Virus record (IMG/VR): IMGVR_UViG_3300025646_000478
Span: 1-20,679 of that record
Direction: 5' to 3' (one strand)
Source of the DNA: a virus
Length of the DNA stretch: 20,679 bases
Position 1 is the first letter of the stretch. Every line of letters begins with the position of its first letter. This document shows, piece by piece, positions 6,169-11,587 of the stretch. Below the pieces are notes generated by a model. That model did no database searches. It had not been told where the DNA came from and saw nothing but the letters and a program-made list of their open reading frames with translations. The translations under genes were made by a program, and so were the position numbers.

Positions 6169-6323
6169 GGCGGGGGAACCTTTCCTGCCTCCCACTGCCA
6201 TCGTCTCGCATCAGGCACTTTGTTGGTTTTCACCCACTGTTGGACGGCTGCTCGCGTTACCCCAAACGCCCTTGCGACGGCAGATTGGGAACCATATTGC
6301 TGTACTAATTTTTTCGGGTTCAT
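6165..6323 (-). CDS. Cro-like helix-turn-helix regulator, 52 aa
   Basis: A 52-residue protein, MNPKKLVQQYGSQSAVARAF then GVTRAAVQQWVKTNKVPDAR: a Cro/YdaS-type helix-turn-helix (helix 2 QSAVARAFG, turn VTRAA, recognition helix AVQQWVK), ending WEAGKVPPP. It probably binds the operators between itself and the rightward operon and sets the early switch. The ATG at 6323 coincides with the predicted transcription start, so the mRNA may be leaderless, as for lambda cI from PRM. The open frame extends upstream through the control region to 6536 but that part is not protein-like. It lacks the oligomerisation or autocleavage domain of a CI repressor, so Cro is the better analogy. Confidence 0.88.
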   Translation of the reverse strand: MNPKKLVQQYGSQSAVARAFGVTRAAVQQWVKTNKVPDARRWQWEAGKVPPP

Positions 6324-6329
6324 AAAAAG

Positions 6330-6359
6330 ATGATAGAAAGGTTGACAACGGAATGTCAA
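6330..6359 (-). promoter_or_regulatory. Leftward promoter for the HTH-methyltransferase genes
   Basis: On the minus strand: -35 TTGACA (6359-6354, 6/6), an 18-bp spacer and -10 TATCAT (6335-6330, 5/6). The start is expected close to 6323, the A of the HTH ATG, giving a leaderless or near-leaderless mRNA. It overlaps the rightward promoter, so the two should compete. Confidence 0.78.
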
Positions 6360-6371
6360 GGATACTATCAT
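6342..6371 (+). promoter_or_regulatory. Rightward early promoter
   Basis: -35 TTGACA (6342-6347, 6/6), an 18-bp spacer and -10 TATCAT (6366-6371, 5/6), with a start near 6378 and a 39-nt leader to ATG 6417. It has the same hexamers and spacing as the leftward promoter, around the same dyad centre (6350.5). It should drive the 6417-11235 operon. Confidence 0.8.
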
Positions 6372-6385
6372 GGTTTCCGTTGACA
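6343..6385. promoter_or_regulatory. Operator-like repeats in the divergent control region
   Basis: TTCCGTTGTCA on the minus strand (6353-6343) and TTCCGTTGACA on the plus strand (6375-6385) agree at 10 of 11 positions and face each other. The first covers the rightward -35. The second lies just past its start site, within a GTTTC...GAAAC dyad (6373-6390). They are the best candidates for binding sites of the 52-aa HTH protein. Confidence 0.55.
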
Positions 6386-6416
6386 GAAACAACGCATCCA
6401 GAGAGAGGAAGCAACC

Positions 6417-6692
6417 ATGTTTGAATACGACACGCGAATTTGGCTCCACGGCACCCTCGTCGAGGTGACCGTCGAATACGACGTCAACGATGGTGTCATC
6501 GAGATCGAAAAGGCCAATGTCATCGGCGTCTACCACCGCGGCGACAACGCCAAAACACGCGACTACACCCCGCTCGGCACTGACCTACCGCTTTGGGGCA
6601 GCGATATGCCCGAGGCCATGTACAACGATTTTCTCTACAAGGCCGAGATCGATACCGAGGAACGCAACTGGGAGTATTACCGTGAAGCGTGA
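6417..6692 (+). CDS. Acidic first early protein, 91 aa, unknown
   Basis: The first gene of the rightward operon, with a strong ribosome site (GAGAGAGGAAG, 6401-6411) 5 nt before the ATG. The 91-aa product is very acidic: 20 Asp/Glu against 8 Lys/Arg. It has a beta-strand-like N-terminal half (TLVEVTVEYDVNDGVIEIEK) and an aromatic/acidic C-terminus (NWEYYREA). There are no Cys pairs, no HTH and no membrane segment. Small acidic early proteins in this position are sometimes DNA mimics or inhibitors of host enzymes, but nothing here proves that. Its stop overlaps the next GTG start by 11 bp. Confidence 0.82.
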   Translation: MFEYDTRIWLHGTLVEVTVEYDVNDGVIEIEKANVIGVYHRGDNAKTRDYTPLGTDLPLWGSDMPEAMYNDFLYKAEIDTEERNWEYYREA

Positions 6693-6795
6693 GCGCCTGG
6701 CGATCCTCGCAATCATTGCGATCTACCTATTAGCGGGCCTTGTCGAGCCCTGTGACGGCCACTCATGCGATGCGGAGGTGACGCATGGACGATGA
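6682..6795 (+). CDS. Small single-pass membrane protein, 37 aa
   Basis: A 37-residue product: a basic start (MKRERL), one hydrophobic helix LAILAIIAIYLLAGLV (6-21), then EPCDGHSCDAEV with two Cys five residues apart. The positive N-terminus and hydrophobic helix predict a membrane anchor, with the Cys-containing tail probably periplasmic. The start is GTG 6682 with GGAG 8 nt upstream; it begins inside the end of the acidic gene and overlaps the next gene by 11 bp. The close packing and good ribosome site support it as a true small gene. Function unknown; a lipoprotein signal is unlikely because the Cys context lacks a lipobox. Confidence 0.65.
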   Translation: MKRERLAILAIIAIYLLAGLVEPCDGHSCDAEVTHGR

Positions 6796-6907
6796 CAGCT
6801 GGTGGCACCAGATCGACCTTGAGATGCAGGAGCGCGAAGAGCTCGAACGCATCGAAGCCTGCAACCAACAATTATCAACCCTGAAGGAATATACCTATGC
6901 AGAGTGA
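6785..6907 (+). CDS. Small acidic helical protein, 40 aa
   Basis: A 40-residue product beginning MDDDSWWHQIDLEMQEREEL and ending LKEYTYAE, predicted to be one amphipathic acidic helix. ATG 6785 has GCGGAGGT about 6 nt upstream, a strong ribosome site. It overlaps both the membrane-protein gene before it and the ERF gene after it by 11 bp. Family unknown. It is below the usual length cut-off of gene finders but well supported by its ribosome site and packing. Confidence 0.62.
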   Translation: MDDDSWWHQIDLEMQEREELERIEACNQQLSTLKEYTYAE

Positions 6908-7445
6908 CACCATCGGCGCCTTAGCCGCCGCATTATCCAAAGCACAAGGCGCGATCACGGGCGCCCTGAAAGATAGCAGCAACCCGTTTTTCAAATCCAA
7001 ATACGCCGACCTTGCTTCCTGCTGGGACGCCTGCCGCACTCAGCTGTCGGAGAACGGTCTCGCCGTCATCCAAGCGATCGACATCATCGGTGACAAGCCT
7101 GTGCTGATTACTACGCTTGCCCATAGCTCTGGAGAATGGATTAAGTCGATTACGCCTGTGCTCTGCAGAGATGACAGCCCCCAAGCACAAGGCTCTGGCA
7201 TCACCTATGCGCGCCGCTATGCCTTGGCTGCGATTGTTGGGTTAGCCCAGATTGATGATGACGCAGAGGCCGCTCAGGCGCGTCACAAGCCTGCTCCGAA
7301 GATCGACGCCGCACTGATCGCAAAGATCGAGGCGATCGAGTCGGTCGAAGCGTTGACGAAGCTATTTAAGACGCTCGATGCGTCGACACGCCAGGCGCAT
7401 ATGGAAGCGTTCACCTCACGCAAAAAAGAATTGGAGGCCGAATGA
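6897..7445 (+). CDS. erf: ERF-family single-strand annealing protein
   Basis: A 182-aa protein of the ERF family. The N-terminal core has IGALAAALSKAQGAI, then SSNPFFKSKYADLASCWDAC (27-46, with the typical NPFFKSKYADL motif), GLAVIQ (54-59) and SGITYARRYALAAIVGLA (99-116). ERF proteins anneal complementary single strands for phage recombination and for circularising or concatemerising genomes (P22 Erf type). The C-terminal 50 residues are a helical Lys/Glu-rich tail, probably for oligomerisation or partner contact. The ATG has GAAGGAA upstream. It sits with an exonuclease and an SSB-tailed protein, giving a complete exonuclease-annealase pair. An ATGA overlap joins it to the next gene. Confidence 0.93.
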   Translation: MQSDTIGALAAALSKAQGAITGALKDSSNPFFKSKYADLASCWDACRTQLSENGLAVIQAIDIIGDKPVLITTLAHSSGEWIKSITPVLCRDDSPQAQGSGITYARRYALAAIVGLAQIDDDAEAAQARHKPAPKIDAALIAKIEAIESVEALTKLFKTLDASTRQAHMEAFTSRKKELEAE

Positions 7446-7657
7446 ACAAGCATAAAGATGAGCGTTGCTGCGGCAATTGCATCCATTACGTTGAGCAACA
7501 TTTCGATCAAGGGTCTTGCTCGTTTATATGGCCGCCATATATTGAAGCAAAAAATCAGCCTGTTAGCGCATATGACCTTTGCGATTTATTTGTCGAACTA
7601 GCTGACAACGAAGAACCAATGAACGAAATAGACATTGTTTGGACAAGGAGAAAGTAA
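7442..7657 (+). CDS. Small Cys-rich protein, 71 aa, possible zinc binding
   Basis: A 71-aa protein with the start CCGNCIHYVEQHF (Cys9, Cys10, Cys13, His15), then GSCSFIWPP (Cys26) and YDLCDLFVE (Cys47). The C-x2-C...C...C arrangement suggests one structural zinc. Short Cys-rich proteins of this CxxCxH...GxC type are frequent phage accessory genes with no assigned role. It shares ATGA with the ERF gene and TAATG with the exonuclease gene. Its codons are richer in A/T than both neighbours, suggesting a later insertion into the recombination operon. Confidence 0.78.
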   Translation: MNKHKDERCCGNCIHYVEQHFDQGSCSFIWPPYIEAKNQPVSAYDLCDLFVELADNEEPMNEIDIVWTRRK

Positions 7658-8277
7658 TGCAATCCTACCAACAAGTTAACCGCGAAGAATGGCTACAGTC
7701 GCGGCTCGGCAAAGTTACTGCTAGCCGCGTGGCTGATGTCATCGCCAAAACCCGATCAGGCTACGCAGCGAGTCGCGATAACTTAATGGCCCAGCTGATC
7801 GTCGAGCGACTGACGGGTAAGCCTACCGAGGGATTCTCAAACGCCGCGATGGAGTGGGGCACTCAGACCGAGCCCGAGGCCAGAGCGGCCTATAGCGCCA
7901 AGACAGGCGAGCTTGTTGAAGAGGTGGGGTTTATTGACCACCCGACGATTGCGGGCGCTGGGGCGTCTCCCGATGGCGTTGTCGGCGAAGGCCTGGTCGA
8001 GATCAAGGCGCCTAACACCGCAACTATGTTGGAGTGGATTCTGACGCGCACGATTCCTGCGCGATACTTGGCACAGATGCAATTTCAAATGGCGGTGACG
8101 GGTGCGAAGTGGTGCGATTTCGCGGCCTACGATCCACGCCTCCCTGAGCACCTGCAGCTGCTGATCATTCGCGTCGAACGCGATGACACGCGCATTGCGG
8201 AGATCGAGGCCGAGATATCGATGTTCCTAGGTGAGTTGGATGACAAGGTTAACAAACTGAATGAGGTGAAACTGTGA
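7657..8277 (+). CDS. YqaJ-type viral recombinase (lambda exonuclease-like)
   Basis: A 206-aa PD-(D/E)XK exonuclease. Seen are WLQSRLGKVTASRVADVIA (12-30), the N-terminal R-x-G-K-x-TAS box; MEWGTQTEPEARAAYSAKTG (66-84); the catalytic SPDGVVGEGLVEIKAPN (104-120: Asp106, Glu115, Lys117); and YLAQMQFQMAVTGAKWCDF (138-155). The family degrades one strand of double-stranded ends to give 3' overhangs for the annealase. ATG 7657 has AAGGAGAAAG 3-5 nt upstream and overlaps the previous TAA by 1 bp; an upstream TTG (7639) would bury that ribosome site. It works with ERF (6897-7445). Length fits the family. Confidence 0.93.
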   Translation: MQSYQQVNREEWLQSRLGKVTASRVADVIAKTRSGYAASRDNLMAQLIVERLTGKPTEGFSNAAMEWGTQTEPEARAAYSAKTGELVEEVGFIDHPTIAGAGASPDGVVGEGLVEIKAPNTATMLEWILTRTIPARYLAQMQFQMAVTGAKWCDFAAYDPRLPEHLQLLIIRVERDDTRIAEIEAEISMFLGELDDKVNKLNEVKL

Positions 8278-8507
8278 CCTACGACAATACGAATACGGGT
8301 GTCTTATTCCGAGCCGGCGAGAAGCGTTCCGATAAGAGCCCTGATTACATCGGCTCGCTCAACGTCGAGGGCAAAGAGTGGACGATCTTTGGCCGTATGA
8401 AAAAGTCCAAGGCCGGCAAGCCTTTTATGAGCTTGAGCGTGACGGAGCCGAAGCCTAAACCCGAGGCCAAGGTTGATGTCGAGTTTGATGATGATCTGCC
8501 GTTTTAA
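8274..8507 (+). CDS. DUF736-like small protein with an SSB-type acidic tail
   Basis: A 77-aa protein. The N-terminus MTYDNTNTGVLFRAGEKRSD and the middle YIGSLNVEGKEWTIFGRMKK (25-44) and GKPFMSLSV resemble DUF736-like proteins (a small beta domain). The last residues, VEFDDDLPF, are almost identical to the C-terminal tail of bacterial SSB (acidic, ending D-x-P-F). SSB tails recruit nucleases, helicases and recombination proteins. Together with ERF and the exonuclease this suggests a compact single-strand-binding or SSB-mimic role; that is inference from the tail and neighbourhood. It starts with GTG sharing GTGA with the exonuclease stop. The Pro/Lys linker (58-66) parallels the flexible linker of SSB. 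Confidence 0.8.
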   Translation: MTYDNTNTGVLFRAGEKRSDKSPDYIGSLNVEGKEWTIFGRMKKSKAGKPFMSLSVTEPKPKPEAKVDVEFDDDLPF

Positions 8508-8509
8508 CC

Positions 8510-9214
8510 ATGAACGCCTTTCGCATATTTATCGGCTACGATCCTCGCGAGGAGATCGCGTACAAGGTTGCGAGACAAACACTCCTTGAGCGCTCGACGA
8601 TACCGCTCGATATTCAGCCTGTCGTGCAGTCTGAGCTACGTCGGCTCGGGCTCTACACGCGAGACCGAGATCCGCTATCGAGCACCGAGTTTAGCTTTAC
8701 GCGATTTCTGGTGCCGCATCTTGCGGGGTATAAGGGCTGGGCGTTATTCGTTGATTGCGACTTTCTGTTTCGCAAGGATATCGCCGAGATCCTTGAGTAC
8801 ACCGACCTTAACAAGGCGGTGATGGTGGTCAAGCATGACTACACCCCCAGCGAAGAAACCAAAATGGATGGGTGCAAGCAAACGGTCTATCCCAAGAAAA
8901 ACTGGTCAAGTTGCATTCTGTGGAACTGCGAGGCCGAGGAGAGCAAAGCGCTCACCCCTGAGATCGTCAACATCCAAAGTGGAATGTATTTGCATCAGTT
9001 TAAGTGGATACCCGACCCTTCGCGCATCGGCTCGTTGCCTGTCAAATTTAACTATCTTGAGGGGTGGTACGGCCCAGGTGATGAGCCCGATCCGGTCGCC
9101 GTTCACTTCACTCGAGGCGGCCCTTGGTTTCCTGAGTGGCAGGACGTTGAGTACAAGTCTGAGTGGAACTTGGCGGCATCGCGAGTGATGCAAGGCGAGC
9201 GCGAGGGGCAATGA
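8510..9214 (+). CDS. GT-A type glycosyltransferase (GT8-like)
   Basis: A 234-aa protein with a nucleotide-sugar transferase layout: FRIFIGYDPREEIAY (4-18), TEFSFTRFLVPHLAGY (59-74), WALFVDCDFLFRKDI (77-91) with the metal-binding D-x-D at 82-84, KNWSSCILWNC (130-140), NYLEGWYGPG (181-190) and AVHFTRGGPWF (197-207), whose His199 fits the third metal ligand. It probably transfers a sugar from a nucleotide donor; the acceptor could be DNA, LPS or a protein and cannot be read from the sequence. It starts 2 nt after the upstream stop without a clear ribosome site, so it is probably coupled. A glycosyltransferase amid recombination genes is unusual. ATGA overlap with NinB. Confidence 0.88.
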   Translation: MNAFRIFIGYDPREEIAYKVARQTLLERSTIPLDIQPVVQSELRRLGLYTRDRDPLSSTEFSFTRFLVPHLAGYKGWALFVDCDFLFRKDIAEILEYTDLNKAVMVVKHDYTPSEETKMDGCKQTVYPKKNWSSCILWNCEAEESKALTPEIVNIQSGMYLHQFKWIPDPSRIGSLPVKFNYLEGWYGPGDEPDPVAVHFTRGGPWFPEWQDVEYKSEWNLAASRVMQGEREGQ

Positions 9215-9615
9215 AGCGCGTCTTTCCCAAAGGTACGCCGCCCGAGCAGGTGATTAAAGCGCTGACAGGCGTCATCACCGCACTTGATCGCGGCAAGTCC
9301 TGGTCGATCGAAATCGTCGAGTGGCGTAAGCCTCGCACCCACCAACAAAACGCCTATCTCTGGGGGGTGGTGTACCCCTCGATTCTTGAGGCAGGCGGCG
9401 AGGTGCTCGCGGGCTGGCAGCGCGACGATCTGCATGAGTATTACCTAGGCGAATGTTTCGGCTGGGAAGTGCTTGAGGGGTTTGGGCGTAAGCGAATGCG
9501 CCCGTTAAAACGAAGCTCAACGCTGAATAAGCAGGAATTCACGGATTACCTAGAGTTCATCAGTCAGCGCTGCGCGGAGCTTGGGATTGTCATACCAGAA
9601 CCGGAGATGAAATGA
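9211..9615 (+). CDS. ninB: NinB family recombination protein
   Basis: A 134-aa protein with the NinB (lambda Orf) pattern: WSIEIVEWRKPRTHQQNAYL (31-50), WGVVYPSIL, DLHEYYLGECFG (73-84), RKRMRPLKRSSTLNKQEF (93-110), TDYLEFISQRCAELGI (111-126) and the end VIPEP. Lambda Orf/NinB binds single-stranded DNA and SSB and can replace RecFOR in recombination. Here it follows ERF, exonuclease and an SSB-tailed protein, completing the pathway. ATG 9211 shares ATGA with the glycosyltransferase stop; a longer reading from 9163 would overlap that gene without need. The length is normal for the family. Confidence 0.93.
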   Translation: MKRVFPKGTPPEQVIKALTGVITALDRGKSWSIEIVEWRKPRTHQQNAYLWGVVYPSILEAGGEVLAGWQRDDLHEYYLGECFGWEVLEGFGRKRMRPLKRSSTLNKQEFTDYLEFISQRCAELGIVIPEPEMK

Positions 9616-9956
9616 ATCAACTATCGATACTGTTCGACCTCGGTCGACGCTTACGTGATAAGGGAATGGCCCAGGTCGAGGAGAATTCCGTACCTTGGCG
9701 AGACCATTGTAAAACGGCCCTTAACGACTGGTTTGCCAACGCGCCCTCGGGGGTGTCGTTTACAGGCGAGGATCTGCGCCTCTCGCTGCAATCGAGCGGC
9801 ATCGAGGAACCGCACCACCCGAATGCCTGGTCAGCCGTAGTCGGCGGCAAGGTGCGCCAGTGGCTCAAAGCCGGCGCCATCGTCGAGGCGGGGATGGAAC
9901 ATAGCAAAGATCCCAAAGCTCACGCCCGTCGCGTGATGAGCTACATCAAGGTATGA
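9612..9956 (+). CDS. Phage early protein, 114 aa, possible winged-helix
   Basis: A 114-aa protein with RRLRDKGMAQVEEN (12-25), WRDHCKTALNDWFANAP (29-45), SFTGEDLRLSL (49-59), PHHPNAWSAVVGGKVRQWLK (72-91) and a basic end. The pattern (RD-x-GM...FT-x-ED-x-R...NAW-x-x-V) is common in early phage proteins near NinB, VRR-NUC or replication genes and looks like a small winged-helix domain; I know no tested function. It shares ATGA with NinB and with the next gene, and GGAG lies 6 nt before its ATG. A DNA-binding accessory role in recombination or replication is inferred from the place. Confidence 0.75.
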   Translation: MNQLSILFDLGRRLRDKGMAQVEENSVPWRDHCKTALNDWFANAPSGVSFTGEDLRLSLQSSGIEEPHHPNAWSAVVGGKVRQWLKAGAIVEAGMEHSKDPKAHARRVMSYIKV

Positions 9957-10246
9957 GTGCTCATTTTCGCAAGGCCGCCAAGGATCGCGGATGCACGGTA
10001 CGCATCCCTGGCGTCTGTAACTTCAATAGCCAAACCGTCGTATTGGCCCATATACGCCTTGCAGGCATATCAGGCATGGGAACCAAAGCACCTGATCTCC
10101 TTGGCGCCTGGGCGTGTTCTGCGTGCCACGATGAGGTCGACGGTCGCACGAATAAGAGCGGCCTATCCCGCGATGAGTTACGCCTTGCTCACTATGACGG
10201 CATGGCGCGCACGATCGCGCAACTAGTTAAGGAGGGGTTGGTATGA
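9953..10246 (+). CDS. YbcO-like (DUF1364) putative nuclease
   Basis: A 97-aa protein matching DUF1364/YbcO: the N-terminus HFRKAAKDRGCTVRIPGVCN (4-23), TVVLAHIRLAGISGMG (28-43) and GAWACSACHDEVDGR (51-65). Cys14, Cys22, Cys55 and Cys58 would hold a structural zinc, with His33 and His59 in an HNH-like active site. YbcO of the DLP12 prophage is listed as a putative nuclease and sits near nin-region genes, as here. It probably processes recombination intermediates. The C-terminal helix (RDELRLAHYDGMARTIAQLV) is typical. It is coupled at both ends by ATGA overlaps. Confidence 0.9.
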   Translation: MSAHFRKAAKDRGCTVRIPGVCNFNSQTVVLAHIRLAGISGMGTKAPDLLGAWACSACHDEVDGRTNKSGLSRDELRLAHYDGMARTIAQLVKEGLV

Positions 10247-10809
10247 ACTTCCTATGCGACACCCCTTATGTCGAGTGCTACGTTCGCAATGAGTTTCTCT
10301 ATGACCAGGCAAAAGGCCAAGGAACTTACACCGAGGCGACGATATTCGGGTTTCGCGCAGAACCTGCTCGAGTGCCTATGTTCCAGGTCATGTTGACCTC
10401 GGGCGCACAGTGGGCTCGCATTCCTATCCACGCGCTCTGTATAGCGCCCTGTGAGCCACTCTCAGTTAATCTCTGCGCCTGGTGGGATAGTTATGGCTAC
10501 TACGCTCAGGTGCACGCCTTCGCGTTCTTACGCAACCACAGAGTCAGTGCTTTAGGCCGCGACGGTCAGATCCGTAAAGGCACTTACCTATTCACGATCG
10601 ATTGGGCCAAGGATGGGTGGTCAGAAACCAGCGATCAGCACAAAAACCATCATGTCATCGCCCTCGACGGTTCAAAAGGGGCAGGCAAAGGGCAGCTGAT
10701 TGCGTACCCCAATAACCGATTGCTATGGTCAGACCCTAGCTGGATCGACCCCAAGCCTGACAAAGAGTGGAGATCACCTTCCGATAGCTACAGTGTGGAG
10801 GCCTTATGA
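10243..10809 (+). CDS. Phage early protein, 188 aa, unknown
   Basis: A 188-aa protein of a conserved but uncharacterised phage type: CDTPYVECYVRNEFLY, GTYTEATIFGFRAEPARVPM (27-46), a beta-rich core with FQVMLTSGAQWARIPIHALC (47-66), a strongly aromatic WWDSYGYYAQVHAFAFL, FTIDWA, and a C-terminal NHHVIALDGSKGAG then QLIAYPNNRLLWSDPSW. The start is ATG sharing ATGA with the YbcO-like gene, and its end shares ATGA with the next gene. No catalytic motif is visible. Its place among recombination genes is the only hint to a role. Confidence 0.82.
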   Translation: MNFLCDTPYVECYVRNEFLYDQAKGQGTYTEATIFGFRAEPARVPMFQVMLTSGAQWARIPIHALCIAPCEPLSVNLCAWWDSYGYYAQVHAFAFLRNHRVSALGRDGQIRKGTYLFTIDWAKDGWSETSDQHKNHHVIALDGSKGAGKGQLIAYPNNRLLWSDPSWIDPKPDKEWRSPSDSYSVEAL

Positions 10810-10913
10810 TCCGACGATGGATAGAGCGATATCGAGCCTGGCGTAATTACAAATGGCGCTGGGTGCCTACCCCAAATGCAAGGTGCCATCGAAGCGGAGT
10901 GGATTACTGGTGA
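10806..10913 (+). CDS. Very small basic protein, 35 aa
   Basis: A 35-residue Arg/Trp-rich product, MIRRWIERYRAWRNYKWRWV then PTPNARCHRS and VDYW, with eight Arg and five Trp. It shares ATGA with the gene before and GTGA with the gene after, the same junctions as every certain neighbour, which is the main support. A cationic, Trp-rich peptide could bind RNA/DNA or membranes, but this is only a remark on composition. Confidence 0.55.
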   Translation: MIRRWIERYRAWRNYKWRWVPTPNARCHRSGVDYW

Positions 10914-11059
10914 GCGAGCTCGAGCGCCTTAAAGCACAGTTACTCGAGGAGCAGCGATTACGGTGGGAAGCCGAGCGCGATCAGCCCTCGACATTCCTGC
11001 TTTGGTTTAGCCTCGGGTTTTTTGTAGGCGTTGGAGCGGTGTGGTGGGGGTTAACATGA
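10910..11059 (+). CDS. Small tail-anchored membrane protein, 49 aa
   Basis: A 49-residue protein: a charged helix (MSELERLKAQLLEEQRLRWE) with heptad-like Leu spacing, then one membrane helix STFLLWFSLGFFVGVGAVWW near the C-terminus. This is a tail-anchored topology with a cytoplasmic coiled coil. GTG 10910 shares GTGA with the preceding stop; an earlier ATG (10853) would overlap that gene heavily. ATGA overlap with the next gene. Its function is unknown; as an early, membrane-bound protein it could act in host takeover or exclusion rather than in lysis, which is encoded on the other strand. Confidence 0.65.
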   Translation: MSELERLKAQLLEEQRLRWEAERDQPSTFLLWFSLGFFVGVGAVWWGLT

Positions 11060-11235
11060 TCGACAAGGATTCAGAACCTGGCGCATGGGAGCGTGAGTTA
11101 AAGCGCCATCCTTGGGGGTACGGCCAGCGCGAAGAGCCGACCTTGGCCGAGATCCTCTACCGAATGCGATCGCACGGCCTTGACGTCGAGGCCGATATCG
11201 TCGCTCGAGAGCTATTTAGTATGACCAGACGTTAG
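11056..11235 (+). CDS. Last gene of the early operon, 59 aa, unknown
   Basis: A 59-residue protein, MIDKDSEPGAWERELKRHPW, then GYGQREEPTLAEILYRMRSH, GLDVEADIVARELFSMTRR. It is soluble, charged and helical in the C-terminal half, without motifs that I recognise. ATG 11056 shares ATGA with the previous stop. It ends by overlapping the convergent endolysin gene by 20 bp, so rightward early and leftward late transcripts collide here; I see no terminator between them. Confidence 0.7.
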   Translation: MIDKDSEPGAWERELKRHPWGYGQREEPTLAEILYRMRSHGLDVEADIVARELFSMTRR

Positions 11236-11587
11236 GCCGCGGCGCCTCGGTCAGCGTATCAAGGTGGATAAATCGACCTGACGTTTTCTGGTTGACGCCG
11301 ATCCCTGTAAATCCGAGCTCAAAGGCGAGCTTTAAGAGCTTGTGGGCCTGTTGGCCGTCAACCGCCACATCGCACGCGCACCCGCTCGCATGGGCGCCAG
11401 GCTTCATCTTCTTCGCTTCTATGGGGTGCTCTGGGCAGCGGTAACCCGAGGTGATTCGCATCGGCGCACCGTAGGCCATGCGTAAGGCTTGGAGTTTGGA
11501 CAAAAACTCAGGGGTCATCTCATTTTTGCCACAGTGTGAGCAATTGAACTCGGATGCACTGAAGTTTGGATATAGGCGCCAATCCAC
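11216..11587 (-). CDS. Peptidase M15 endolysin (D-Ala-D-Ala carboxypeptidase-like)
   Basis: A 123-aa protein of the M15_3 family: a zinc-ribbon-like FNCSHCGKNEMTPEFL (14-29), MRITSGYRCPEHP (43-55), GAHASGCACDVAVDG (65-79) and RFIHLDT (105-111). His66, Asp73 and His108 are the zinc ligands, and Asp110 fits the H-x-D motif. It should cut peptidoglycan stem peptides at the end of infection. There is no signal peptide, so release depends on a holin. The start is GTG 11587, directly overlapping the holin TAG (TAGTG), with GAGG 8-11 nt upstream; no in-frame ATG gives a sensible longer form. It is the last gene of the leftward late operon. Confidence 0.93.
   Translation of the reverse strand: MDWRLYPNFSASEFNCSHCGKNEMTPEFLSKLQALRMAYGAPMRITSGYRCPEHPIEAKKMKPGAHASGCACDVAVDGQQAHKLLKLAFELGFTGIGVNQKTSGRFIHLDTLTEAPRPNVWSY

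Noticed and set aside
6324-6536. N-terminal extension of the HTH frame up to 6536
   Set aside because: It would run through the divergent promoters and into the acidic early gene; the HTH-like part starts only at 6323.
11200-11260. Terminator between converging early and late operons
   Set aside because: GC-rich short palindromes are present (GGCGCC) but no stem followed by a T-tract on either strand.
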